Origin: Acidobacteriota bacterium
GTDB taxonomy: Bacteria > Acidobacteriota > Vicinamibacteria > Fen-336
Length of the DNA: 50,017 bases
Reading direction: 5' to 3'
NCBI GenBank assembly: GCA_022340585.1
Contig: JAJDNS010000161.1
Location: 1-50,017 of the forward strand
Made by a program: the position numbers and the translations under genes. This document shows positions 23,505 to 31,772 of this stretch, piece by piece. Within the stretch, counting starts at the first letter, position 1, and each line of letters starts with the position of its first letter. Under the pieces are notes generated by a model. That model worked only from the letters and a program-made list of their open reading frames with translations. It was not told the origin of the DNA and did no database searches.

Positions 23505-24827
23505 ATGACCGTCAAGAGCTTCGACGAACCGAATGCGCTCGCCACCGAGCTGAACGCGACCATCGCGAAGGAGAGCCCCGCCGTCCTGGCGATGCTGTCC
23601 GCCTTCGGGAAGAGGATCTTCTTCCCGAAGGGCATCCTGGCCCAGGCCGCCGAGGCCAAGGAGAAGGGCAAGCGGTTCAACGTCACCATCGGCATTGCCA
23701 AGGAGGCCGGCAAGCCCATGTTCCTGCCGTCGGTGATGAAGCAGCTGCCGGGCCTCACCCCTGGCGACGCTCTCCCCTACGCCCCGGCCACCGGCCGCCC
23801 AGAGCTCCGCAAGGCCTGGCGCGAGGCTCTCCTGGCCAAGAACCCCTCGCTGGAGGGCCAGAGCTTCTCCACTCCCATCGTCACGTCGGGGGTCACCCAC
23901 GCCCTGTCGCTGGTGGCGGATCTCTTCGTCGACGCCGGCGACACGATCCTCCTGCCTGACAAGTACTGGGAGAACTACGACCTCCTCTTCGGGGTGCGCT
24001 TCGGGGCCCGGATGGAGACCTTCCCCCTCTTCGCCCCGGGTGGAGGCGTCGACACCGAGGGCCTGCGCGCGGCCCTGGCCGGACGCCAGGGGCAGCCGAA
24101 GACGATCGTGAGCTTCAACTTCCCCAACAACCCCACCGGGTACTCCATCCAGAAGAAGGAGGCCGACGCGGTCGTCGAGGTCCTGCTCGAGGCCGCCGAC
24201 GCCGGGACGAACCTCCTGGTCCTCTGTGACGACGCCTACTTCGGGCTCTTCTACGAGGACGACGTCCTGCCCGAGTCCCTCTTCGCGCGCCTCGCCGGGC
24301 GCCACGAGCGGATCCTGGCGGTCAAGGCCGACGGCCCCACCAAGGAGGAGTACGTCTGGGGCCTGCGCACCGGGATGCTGACCTTCGGGACGAAGGCCGC
24401 CGGGGACGACCAGGCCCTCTACGGGGCCCTGGAGAAGAAGATCGCCGGGGCCATCCGCAGCGCCATCTCCAACAGCTCCAACCTCGCCCAGGCGGTGGTG
24501 GCCAGGGCCATGGCCGAGCCGACCTTTGCCGAGGAGTGCCGGGCGAAGCGCTCGACCCTCGAGGGACGGGCCCGGAAGGTGAGGGAGGTGCTCGCGAGCA
24601 CCGATTTCTCCGACGTGTGGGAGGCGTACCCCTTCAACGCCGGCTACTTCATGTGCCTGAAGATGAAGGGGGACGCCGAGACCTTCCGGACCCACCTCCT
24701 CGAGAAGCACGGCGTGGGCGTCATCGCCGACGGCGCCCACGACGTCCGGGTGGCCTTCGCCGGCGTCGAGGAGGGCGACGTCCCGGAGCTGTTCCAGACG
24801 CTGGCGAAGGCGGCCCGAGAGCTGTAG
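23505..24827 (+). CDS. PLP-dependent class I/II aminotransferase
   Basis: The 440-residue protein has the fold type I aminotransferase pattern. TSGVTHALSLVADLF is the cofactor-ring region, FNFPNNPTGY holds the conserved Asn, and LCDDAYFGLFYED holds the Asp that contacts the pyridine nitrogen. Lys280 lies in the TKEEYVWGLRTG segment, with Arg289 for the PLP phosphate. It is somewhat longer than typical aspartate/tyrosine aminotransferases because of an N-terminal extension. The donor and acceptor cannot be read from sequence. ATG 23505 begins after GGAGGGCAGTTTCC. It stands alone, divergent from the dehydrogenase and closed by a hairpin at 24831. Confidence 0.85.
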   Translation: MTVKSFDEPNALATELNATIAKESPAVLAMLSAFGKRIFFPKGILAQAAEAKEKGKRFNVTIGIAKEAGKPMFLPSVMKQLPGLTPGDALPYAPATGRPELRKAWREALLAKNPSLEGQSFSTPIVTSGVTHALSLVADLFVDAGDTILLPDKYWENYDLLFGVRFGARMETFPLFAPGGGVDTEGLRAALAGRQGQPKTIVSFNFPNNPTGYSIQKKEADAVVEVLLEAADAGTNLLVLCDDAYFGLFYEDDVLPESLFARLAGRHERILAVKADGPTKEEYVWGLRTGMLTFGTKAAGDDQALYGALEKKIAGAIRSAISNSSNLAQAVVARAMAEPTFAEECRAKRSTLEGRARKVREVLASTDFSDVWEAYPFNAGYFMCLKMKGDAETFRTHLLEKHGVGVIADGAHDVRVAFAGVEEGDVPELFQTLAKAAREL

Positions 24828-24830
24828 CCC

Positions 24831-24880
24831 CGGACAATCAACCAGACGTGGTCGTCGCCGAAGCCCTGGTGGATTGTCCG
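24831..24880. terminator. Bidirectional terminator-like hairpin
   Basis: CGGACAATCAACCAG (24831-24845) pairs with CTGGTGGATTGTCCG (24866-24880), 14 of 15 positions, across a 20-base loop. It starts 4 bases after the aminotransferase stop and ends 11 bases before the convergent cytochrome gene's stop, so it can serve both. Confidence 0.7.
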
Positions 24881-24890
24881 GCCCGTTCCC

Positions 24891-25304
24891 CTACTTCTTG
24901 ACGTGGCACTCCTTGCACGTCGTGGGGGCCTTCCCCTTCAAGGACGCGTCCTTCTTGACCTCGTCCTTGTGACAGCCCATGCACTTGATGTGGTAGGGGT
25001 TCTTCTTTGGGCTCATCTCCGCGCAGCTCGGGGTCTTGGCCTCCTCGGGGTCCTTGTGGCACGAGACGCAGGTCGCGACCTCTTCCGCGCTCTCCGCCGT
25101 GAGCTCGGCTTGGGTGTGGTGGCAGGTCCCGCACTTCGTCCTCTCGGTGTGCTTGGCGTGGTCGAAGTCCACCGGGGGCTGCTTGGTCCCACAGCCCTCG
25201 AGGGTGACGTTCGTCGGGAGATCCGCCGCCGAGGCAGTGGAGACGAAGGCTCCCGAGGCCAGAACGAGGGCGACGATCGCGGCATAGGTGAGTGCTCTGC
25301 GCAT
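24891..25304 (-). CDS. Periplasmic tetraheme c-type cytochrome (cytochrome c3/c7-like)
   Basis: The 137-residue protein has a signal peptide (about 1-27, ending STASA) and four CXXCH haem-binding motifs: CGTCH at 58-62, CVSCH at 79-83, CMGCH at 108-112 and CKECH at 130-134. Extra histidines at 49, 52, 63 and 105 can act as distal ligands, giving bis-His low-potential haems. Two further cysteines (38 and 94) fall outside the motifs. Size and layout fit small c3/c7 cytochromes that shuttle electrons in the periplasm. No reductase, hydrogenase or maturation gene is adjacent. ATG 25304 follows ATCGGAGGAATCGG, a good ribosome site. Confidence 0.9.
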   Translation of the reverse strand: MRRALTYAAIVALVLASGAFVSTASAADLPTNVTLEGCGTKQPPVDFDHAKHTERTKCGTCHHTQAELTAESAEEVATCVSCHKDPEEAKTPSCAEMSPKKNPYHIKCMGCHKDEVKKDASLKGKAPTTCKECHVKK

Positions 25305-25347
25305 CCGATTCCTCCGATGTCGCCCAGGCGCGGCGACCTTCCGTCCC

Positions 25348-25364
25348 AGCGGGTTTCGCCCGCT
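25348..25364. other. Small stem-loop upstream of the cytochrome gene
   Basis: AGCGGG-TTTCG-CCCGCT forms a six-pair stem with a five-base loop in the 93-base gap between the cytochrome start and the end of the MBL-fold gene. A TATCAT on the minus strand near 25379 could be a -10 box for the cytochrome gene, which would put the hairpin in its leader. It could instead terminate the upstream gene. Confidence 0.35.
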
Positions 25365-25397
25365 CGAGAGGTTCGATGATATTGGTCTTCTACAGGC

Positions 25398-26525
25398 TCA
25401 GGGGCGCGAGGTCAAGGGCCGGCCGCGGCCACCCTCCGCGGCGAACACGAACCGGGACCGCGTGGGACACGGGAGCCAGACCTTCGACTCCGGGTCCACC
25501 GCGTGCAACGCCTCCTCGGCCCGCTTCCTGAAGTCCCTGGTGTCCTGGTCGGTCCCGGGGATCGGGTACACCCGGCCGTCGACGGCGTGGTTGTCCTGGG
25601 TGACGAAGAAGTCCTCCCAGTGGCCGAGCACGGCGTGCCGGGGGCGCGTGTTCTCCAGGATGCCCTCGGGGTGGCGCCGCAGGCGATGGAAGTCGCCCCC
25701 CACGCAGAGGAGGGCCACGTCGACCCGCTTCTCCCGCAGGACCGCCTCGGGGACGTAGCCCACGGGCTCGTCGGTGCCGGAGTCCTGGAAGTAGACGCGG
25801 AAGACGGGTCTCCCCCCGGGTGTGTCCAGGAAGTCGACGACGTAGGCGTAGACCGCCCCCTCCGCCCAGTCGCTGGCCGTGCGCGGGGGAGTCTCCTGGT
25901 CGTGGTCCAGACCGCCGCGCCAGACGTGGATCGGCGTCGGCTGCGGGCTGAACGGCAGCTCCAGGGTCACCTGGGACGAGTGGTGGGACTCGAGCGCCAT
26001 GATCCTCACGCGGGGCGCGACGTCCAGCCAGCGACCGGGGCGCTCGTGGTTCCCCAGGTCCTCTTCTTCGACGGCGACCACCCGGCCGTCGAGGTCGGGG
26101 AAGGCGGCGAGGAGGTGCCGAGTCGTGGGACTGCCGTAGACCCGGGCCCGGGTCGCGTGCCGGCGCGCGATGTTGCTCACGTCGAGAAGGTGGTCGTAGT
26201 GGGAGTGGCCCACGAGGATGGCGCGGGCCTCCGCCGCCTCCGGCGGGAGGAACCGGTCGACCTGGGCCGAGTCGGGCCGGATCGCATGGTCGAGGACGAC
26301 CTCCACGAGGCTGGGGTTGGAGTACAGCGGCGCGGTCAGGACCACGTCGTCCCCGCGCTTCAGGAGGAACCCGCTGACCCCGAGGTAGTGGACGACCAGG
26401 GCGGAGTCCTCGGGCACCCCGGGCGGGGCGCTCGCCACGGGGCACTGCCCCAGGGGCACGGAGAAGGGAGCGGCGCACCCCAGCGGGATGAGGGCCACCG
26501 CCAGAATGAGCCGTCGCAGCTGCAT
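25398..26525 (-). CDS. MBL-fold metallohydrolase, exported, possibly a lipoprotein
   Basis: The 375-residue protein has an N-terminal export signal (LRRLILAVALIPLGCAAP); Cys17 could be lipidated, though the lipobox is weak. The metallo-beta-lactamase motif ILVGHSHYDH (His107, His109, Asp111, His112) comes after a strand block. A later LESHHSSQ and a GHWEDFF near the C terminus add likely metal ligands. It resembles UlaG/RomA-like MBL proteins such as N-acyl phosphatidylethanolamine phospholipase D relatives more than beta-lactamases, so a lipid, phosphodiester or lactone substrate is possible. ATG 26525 is preferred over a codon 14 residues upstream because it starts the signal sequence directly. 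Confidence 0.75.
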   Translation of the reverse strand: MQLRRLILAVALIPLGCAAPFSVPLGQCPVASAPPGVPEDSALVVHYLGVSGFLLKRGDDVVLTAPLYSNPSLVEVVLDHAIRPDSAQVDRFLPPEAAEARAILVGHSHYDHLLDVSNIARRHATRARVYGSPTTRHLLAAFPDLDGRVVAVEEEDLGNHERPGRWLDVAPRVRIMALESHHSSQVTLELPFSPQPTPIHVWRGGLDHDQETPPRTASDWAEGAVYAYVVDFLDTPGGRPVFRVYFQDSGTDEPVGYVPEAVLREKRVDVALLCVGGDFHRLRRHPEGILENTRPRHAVLGHWEDFFVTQDNHAVDGRVYPIPGTDQDTRDFRKRAEEALHAVDPESKVWLPCPTRSRFVFAAEGGRGRPLTSRP

Positions 26526-26627
26526 CACGAGGGTCCTGGGTGCAGTATAGACCCTGTGGTGGGCCATGGTTGGGATGGCCCCTCAGGCGCGACGCCACGG
26601 GGCGGAGGGCCCGGGAGGAACTGATCC

Positions 26628-27074
26628 ATGACGACGAGTGATGACCGCTTTCACATCGCGTGCCCCTCCTGCGGGGCGGTGAACCGCGTCGCCGCCGGGC
26701 GAGCGGGTGACGGTCCCGTCTGCGGTACCTGCAAGCAGCCTCTGTTCATCGGCCGCCCGGTGGAGCTCACCGAGGCGAGCTTCGACCAGCACGTGGGGCG
26801 GAGCGACATCCCGGTGGTCGTGGACTTCTGGGCGCCGTGGTGCGCCCCCTGCCGGATGATGGCCCCAGCCTTCGAGCAGGCCGCGGCCCGGCTGGAGCCC
26901 GGGGTGCGCCTGGCCAAGGTGAACACCGAGCAGTCCCCGTCGCTGGCCGCCCGGTTCGGCATCCGGAGCATCCCGACCCTGGCCGTCTTCCGGGGCGGAC
27001 GGGAGGTGGCCCGCCAGCTGGGCGCCCTGAGCGGCCCCCAGCTGCTCCAGTGGATCCAGGCGAACACCGGCTGA
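26628..27074 (+). CDS. trxC: Thioredoxin 2 (zinc-binding thioredoxin)
   Basis: The 148-residue protein has an N-terminal zinc ribbon with two CXXC pairs (CPSC and CGTC, residues 12-35) and a thioredoxin domain with the active site DFWAPWCAPCR and the cis-proline segment RSIPTLAVF. That order is diagnostic for TrxC, a cytoplasmic disulfide reductase with a role in oxidative stress. ATG 26628 follows GGGAGGAAC. It is a single gene, divergent from the MBL-fold gene and convergent with the propeller gene 5 bases away. Confidence 0.92.
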   Translation: MTTSDDRFHIACPSCGAVNRVAAGRAGDGPVCGTCKQPLFIGRPVELTEASFDQHVGRSDIPVVVDFWAPWCAPCRMMAPAFEQAAARLEPGVRLAKVNTEQSPSLAARFGIRSIPTLAVFRGGREVARQLGALSGPQLLQWIQANTG

Positions 27075-27079
27075 CGCCT

Positions 27080-28204
27080 TCAGCGACAGTCGGCCGCGAG
27101 ACCCATGACCTCGGCGATGTCGATCCAGCGGTAGCCGACGACCTGGACGTCGTGGTGCGTCGCGTAGAACATGCCCCCGGCCCCGGGCCCTTCGTCCATC
27201 GCCGCGAAGGCGATGCCGTCGGTGATGTCGATCGCCGGCTCCCCGGTGAATCCTCCCAGGTAGTCCAGGCCCTGGCGCTCGTAGACCAGGAAGCGCGACG
27301 GCTGCGTCTGGTCGGCGGCGATGACGTAGCCTTCGTGCTTCTGCTCGGGCCCGCAGCTGAGCAGGACGACGCCCTCGGGCTCGTAGTAGTGCCGACCACC
27401 GCCGAACGTCAGCCCGGTGAACTCGCCCTCGAGGGAGTAGACCTTCACGTCCAGGCGCAGCTCGTCGGCGATGTAGAGGCGTCCCAGCGGTCGATCGATC
27501 GCCAGCGACTCCACCCGATACAGAGCGCCGTCCCCCGTGGTTTCCCCGAAGGAGCGGACCAGCTCCACCTCCAGCCCGGGCTTCGAGGGACGGAAACGGT
27601 AGTGGCGAACCCGATTCGCGAACGACTCGGGGTCGGGCCGCTTGTCGGCGAGGGCGTCGTGGCTGTCGGTGACGAAGACCTCGTACCACTCGCCGGGACG
27701 GTCGACGGCCACGCCGTAGGGCGCCAGCAGCAGATCCTCTCCGAAGGTCCCGAGGGACTCGAAGTCCGGCAGCCGGAGCACCTGGATCCGTTGGGCATTC
27801 TTCTCGACCACGAGGACCAGGTCGTCGATGACGGCGATCCCGTTGGGACGGTCGAACGTCCCCGGGCCCTCGCCGGCGCCCCCGACCCTCTGGAGCAGCT
27901 CTCCCGTCGTCGCGTCCAGGATGAGGATGTAGCTGAGGTCCTTCTGGGTCGCCAGAAGCCAGGGCGGGCCCTCGGGTCCCGCCCAGAATGCCAGCGAGTC
28001 GACGTCCTTGCCCTCCGTGAGAGGCACCGTCCGGAAGAACTCCGGCACCCCCTTCAAGTCGGCCACCAGGCTCGGGTCGAGCGGCCCGCGAATCCCGGTC
28101 GGGAGCGGTGCCGGCGATTCCTGCGCGGCCGGCTCCGGGGGCGCGACGTCCCTGCGGCAGGCCCCCGCCGTCAGCGCGGCGATCAGTATGAGGATGGCGA
28201 CCAT
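27080..28204 (-). CDS. Exported beta-propeller protein, phytase-like
   Basis: The 374-residue protein starts with a hydrophobic export signal (MVAILILIAALTAGAC), with Cys16 a possible lipidation site. The body is a six-bladed propeller. Repeats include WLLATQKDLSYILILDA, NGIAVIDDLVLVVEKNAQRI, PLGRLYIADELRLDVKVYSL, and GYVIAADQTQPSRFLVYERQ, which resembles a blade of beta-propeller phytases. The phytase calcium/phosphate site cannot be confirmed, so it may be a phytase, another phosphohydrolase or a binding protein. ATG 28204 is chosen over an upstream in-frame start because GTGGAGATCC precedes it and the signal begins there. It shares direction with the TonB receptor, 134 bases upstream. Confidence 0.65.
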   Translation of the reverse strand: MVAILILIAALTAGACRRDVAPPEPAAQESPAPLPTGIRGPLDPSLVADLKGVPEFFRTVPLTEGKDVDSLAFWAGPEGPPWLLATQKDLSYILILDATTGELLQRVGGAGEGPGTFDRPNGIAVIDDLVLVVEKNAQRIQVLRLPDFESLGTFGEDLLLAPYGVAVDRPGEWYEVFVTDSHDALADKRPDPESFANRVRHYRFRPSKPGLEVELVRSFGETTGDGALYRVESLAIDRPLGRLYIADELRLDVKVYSLEGEFTGLTFGGGRHYYEPEGVVLLSCGPEQKHEGYVIAADQTQPSRFLVYERQGLDYLGGFTGEPAIDITDGIAFAAMDEGPGAGGMFYATHHDVQVVGYRWIDIAEVMGLAADCR

Positions 28205-28338
28205 GCTGGATCTCCACTCTTCCCGTGGGGTGGAAGAAGCACGATGACGCCCGCCGGAAGGCTCGTCACCGCCTCGCTCGGCGAGGAGAAAGGCCAGCCC
28301 GGGGGCGGGCCCGCTCGGCACGGACTGGAGAAGGGTCC

Positions 28339-31300
28339 TCAGAACCGGAAGCCCACCCCGATGCGGACCTCCCAGTTGGACCGGCTCTCGATCAGGTCGG
28401 AGATCTCCCGGGCGGTGAAGCTATTGAAGACGTACTGCCCCTCGTCGTTGACGTCCGAATCCACGACCTGCACCGAGTAGAACTGGGCGTCCCAGACCTT
28501 GCCCCAGTCCTCGCTCAGGAAGTTGGCGACGTTGTACATCTTCAGGTAGACGCGACCCCGGGTGTCCCCGCCGGTGGGGAACTCCTGGTCGATGCGGAGA
28601 TCGAACCGCCTGGACCACTTGGCGTAGGTCCCGTTGCGTGGGACGAATCCCGAGTCGAGGCCTTCGCGTCCGACCCAGGCGAAGAACGCGGCGGTGTCGA
28701 ACCCGTCGGCGAACACGACGTTGGGATCGGTGGGGCCGGTGGGCACGTAGAGCAGGTGGCGACCGAAGGCGCCGTCACCCTCCAGGTCCTGGGATCCCAT
28801 GACGTAGCTCTGGGGCTGGCCCTCCGAGAGGACGCCGTACAGGGTGAGGCGCGTCTCCGAGTTCCAGAAGAAGTCCCGGCCGTAGCTGGCCCGGAGGGTG
28901 AACCGGTGGGGCACGACGTAGTTGCTGGTCCCCGGGACGGGGTTGTTGATGTCGATGAGGGCCACGTTGTCGAAGTTGGAGCCGGCCACCGAGGAGGTCA
29001 TGGGGACCACGTCCTCGGCCCGGATGTAGGAGTAGCCCAGGAACATGTCGAGACCGCTCGTCCAGAACTTCCTCAGCATGACCGAGAAGATGTCGGAAGA
29101 CGCGCCGAACTCCGAGTTGGTCAGCATGAAGTTGTCCCGGCCGTTGCGGTACTGGTAGATGGGGCCACCGGCCCGGGTCGTGCCCACGATCTCCTGGGAC
29201 AGGTCGACGTAGTAGGCCGAGTCCCTCAGCTCGGTGTGGAGGTAGTCGACGTCCGCCTGGATGTCGTAGGGGAGCCGGTAGGTGCCGCCCACCGAGAACT
29301 TCCACTCGTAGGGCTGCTTGTAGTCGGGGGAGATCAGGACCAGGAAGCTGTCGTTGGCGTCCTCGGGAGTCGTGTTGGCCACCTGATCGAAGAGCGACTG
29401 AGGCACGGACGACTCCCGGCCGGGCTCGTTCCCGGTCAGCGGGATGCTGCCGTCGAAGATCGAGCCGCTGCCGTCGAAGTTGTTGAGGCTGGTCTGGACG
29501 TTGGTCAGCCCGTCGTTGCTCCAGGCGTTGGAGAGCCACACGTTGGGGTTGCCCCCGGAGTAGCGGCCGAAGCCGCCCCGCAGGACGAGGTCGTCGCTCA
29601 CGCTCCAGGTGAAGCCCAGGCGGGGCATCCAGAGACCGATCCCGTCGATGTTGGAGTCGTTGCGCAGCCCGCCGTTGGCCTCGGTGAAGGTCTGGTTGAA
29701 GACCGGCCGGTCACCGCTGGTGAAGAACTCGTAGCGGAGGCCGGCCACCAGGGTCAGGTTCTGCTGGTCGAAGAAGATCGAGTCCTGCGCGTAGAGGGAG
29801 TTCTTGGCGTTGGTGAACTCGGCCGACGCCGTCACCGGGTCGTTGGTCCCGCCCCCGCTGCCGTAGTAGATGCGGCTGGGCCGACCGAGCTCGAACCGGT
29901 CCATCCCCGACAGCTGGCATCCCGGGTCGTCGAACCTTCCCTGGGCGCTCAGGGCGGCGCAATAGGCGGGGTTGCCCTGGGAATCGTCGAAGAAGTCGTA
30001 CTCGCCCCCCCGGGAGTGCTGGACGAACTCGTTGAAGATCGTCAGCTCCTCCCGCTCGAAGCCGCCGCTGACCACGTGCCGTCCGGCCAGGTACTGTCCG
30101 GCGAGCTTGACGAAGTTCGACTTCGTGTTCAGCGCGTTGGCCTGGCGGGAGTCGTCCGCCCCCAGGTAGACGGTGCCGTCCCGGCCGCCGATGGCGATCT
30201 GGAAATCCCCGAAATCCTTCGGACCCACGGTGACCTGGGAGTCGTCCATCGTGTTCCGGCTCAGGAACAGCTCGGTCGAGAAGACGTTCGTCCACTGCGA
30301 CGTGAGCCGGAGGGTGAACGTCTTCGACTTCGCCCCCTTCTGGTAGAAGTGGTTGGCGAACTCGAACTCGTTGGAGTCGTAGTCGGAGGCGCGGTCCTCG
30401 AACCCGTCGAAGTAGTTGAAGATCGCCGCCAGCTTGTGCCTCTCGGCGATGCTCCAGTTCAGCTTCAGCAGGAGCTTGTCGGCCTCACGGGCGCCGTCGC
30501 TGGGCATGCCGCCGGTGTCGTAGTTGTAGATGTCACGAGCGATCCGCTCGATGCGGTCGTGATCGGCCTCGCTGTACCAGGGGCGCTCGACGCCGTTGCC
30601 GGAGCCGGCGTAGCCCATGGCCAGGGGGACGAACTGGTTCGAGCTCTCGTACGCCCCGAAGAAGAAGAGCTTGTCCTTGATGACGGGGCCGCCGAAGGTG
30701 GCGCCCCAGTAGCGCTCGTTGAAGTCGGGGGTGGACTCTCCGATGTTCCGGCGCAGGTTGTCACCGGTGTACTCGAAGAAGGCGTTTCCGGTGAACCGGT
30801 TGCTCCCGGACTTGGTGACCGCGTTGATGTTGCAGGCCGAGAAGCCGCCGTAGGTCACGTCGAAGGGCGCCATCTCCACCGCCACCTGGGAGATCCCGTC
30901 GAACGGGAAGGGCATGCCCACCGCGGTGTTGTAGCCGTTGGAGTTTAGGCCGAAACGGTCGTTGTAGCTGACCCCGTCGAGGGTGACGCTGTTGAAACGG
31001 GGATGCTTGCCGGCGCAGTTGACCTGGAAGCCGCTCCTTTCGTTGTCGATGTTGATCCGGGGGTCGATGCCGTAGACCTCCACGATGTCGCGGTTGAAGG
31101 CAGGGGCGGTCTCCACCTCGAAGGTGGTGTAGGTGGCGGCGGGGCCCGGGGCCACGTCGACGAGGTTCCGGGTGTCGGCCACGACCTCGATCTCCTCGGT
31201 GAGCTGGACCGGCCCCATGTCGATGGTCAGGTTGTAGATGCTGGAGACCGAGATGGACTCCACGACCATCGTTCGGGTCTCGTTGACGATCACCGCGTAG

Positions 31301-31590
31301 GGACCTCCCGGCGTGAGGCGGGTGGCCAGGAAGGCGCCCTCGTGGTTGGTCGTGAAGTTCCGGACGGTCCCGGTCCGCTGGTCCAGAACCGCGACCCGGG
31401 CATCGGGCACGGGTGCGCCGCTGGCGTCCACGACGAGCCCGCGGATGGTCGCCGTGGTCTCCTGGGCCTGCAGGACGCCGGGCAGGAGGAGCACCGCGGC
31501 CAGGAGCAAGGACAAGACGGCCGCGGTCCGGCGCCCGGTGGCGGGAACGGGCGAGAGACGGCACGGCGAGGAATCGTACTGCAGGGTCAT
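28339..31590 (-). CDS. TonB-dependent receptor, Oar-like, with carboxypeptidase-regulatory N-terminal domain
   Basis: This 1083-residue outer-membrane protein has a signal peptide (about 25-43, ending LQAQ). A carboxypeptidase-regulatory-like domain follows (TATIRGLVVDASGAPVPDAR), then a plug region (about 125-260, with FNSVTLDGVSYNDRFG and NINAVTKSGSNRFTGNAFFE), then a long beta-barrel ending in the terminal aromatic VGFRF. This is the Oar/TonB architecture typical of Acidobacteria and Bacteroidetes, used for uptake of oligosaccharides, metal complexes or other large ligands. No TonB box is obvious. ATG 31590 is taken because GGGGG lies 6-10 bases upstream; a TTG four codons earlier is less likely. 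The ligand is unknown. Downstream comes the propeller gene and upstream a secreted lactonase. Confidence 0.9.
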   Translation of the reverse strand: MTLQYDSSPCRLSPVPATGRRTAAVLSLLLAAVLLLPGVLQAQETTATIRGLVVDASGAPVPDARVAVLDQRTGTVRNFTTNHEGAFLATRLTPGGPYAVIVNETRTMVVESISVSSIYNLTIDMGPVQLTEEIEVVADTRNLVDVAPGPAATYTTFEVETAPAFNRDIVEVYGIDPRINIDNERSGFQVNCAGKHPRFNSVTLDGVSYNDRFGLNSNGYNTAVGMPFPFDGISQVAVEMAPFDVTYGGFSACNINAVTKSGSNRFTGNAFFEYTGDNLRRNIGESTPDFNERYWGATFGGPVIKDKLFFFGAYESSNQFVPLAMGYAGSGNGVERPWYSEADHDRIERIARDIYNYDTGGMPSDGAREADKLLLKLNWSIAERHKLAAIFNYFDGFEDRASDYDSNEFEFANHFYQKGAKSKTFTLRLTSQWTNVFSTELFLSRNTMDDSQVTVGPKDFGDFQIAIGGRDGTVYLGADDSRQANALNTKSNFVKLAGQYLAGRHVVSGGFEREELTIFNEFVQHSRGGEYDFFDDSQGNPAYCAALSAQGRFDDPGCQLSGMDRFELGRPSRIYYGSGGGTNDPVTASAEFTNAKNSLYAQDSIFFDQQNLTLVAGLRYEFFTSGDRPVFNQTFTEANGGLRNDSNIDGIGLWMPRLGFTWSVSDDLVLRGGFGRYSGGNPNVWLSNAWSNDGLTNVQTSLNNFDGSGSIFDGSIPLTGNEPGRESSVPQSLFDQVANTTPEDANDSFLVLISPDYKQPYEWKFSVGGTYRLPYDIQADVDYLHTELRDSAYYVDLSQEIVGTTRAGGPIYQYRNGRDNFMLTNSEFGASSDIFSVMLRKFWTSGLDMFLGYSYIRAEDVVPMTSSVAGSNFDNVALIDINNPVPGTSNYVVPHRFTLRASYGRDFFWNSETRLTLYGVLSEGQPQSYVMGSQDLEGDGAFGRHLLYVPTGPTDPNVVFADGFDTAAFFAWVGREGLDSGFVPRNGTYAKWSRRFDLRIDQEFPTGGDTRGRVYLKMYNVANFLSEDWGKVWDAQFYSVQVVDSDVNDEGQYVFNSFTAREISDLIESRSNWEVRIGVGFRF

Positions 31591-31702
31591 CTGGGCCCCC
31601 AATAATGGCTCGGTGTCAGGCGTTCTGGACGGTGGCGGTCGCTGCGGACGACAGCCTCGAGAATGGCCGGTCGGAGGCGGGCCACAACGGGCGTCCGGTG
31701 AG

Positions 31703-31732
31703 GTTCTACCTTCGGGAGACCGTCAAAGTCAA
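31703..31732 (-). promoter_or_regulatory. Candidate promoter for the TonB receptor gene
   Basis: On the minus strand, TTGACT (31732-31727) and TAGAAC (31708-31703) are separated by 18 bases. The leader to ATG 31590 would be about 105 bases. This would let the receptor be transcribed separately from the lactonase gene, which ends at 31773. Confidence 0.35.
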
Positions 31733-31772
31733 CGGCCCCCGGGGCCGCCGGATTGAACAGGTTTTGGGCTGG

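Noticed and set aside
28225..30948. A 907-codon plus-strand open frame opposite the TonB receptor
   Set aside because: It is Val/Gly/Asp-rich antisense of a well-defined receptor gene.
31733..31747. Perfect palindrome CGGCCCC-C-GGGGCCG after the lactonase gene as a terminator
   Set aside because: A one-base centre cannot form a tight hairpin loop with the full stem, and no T-tract follows.
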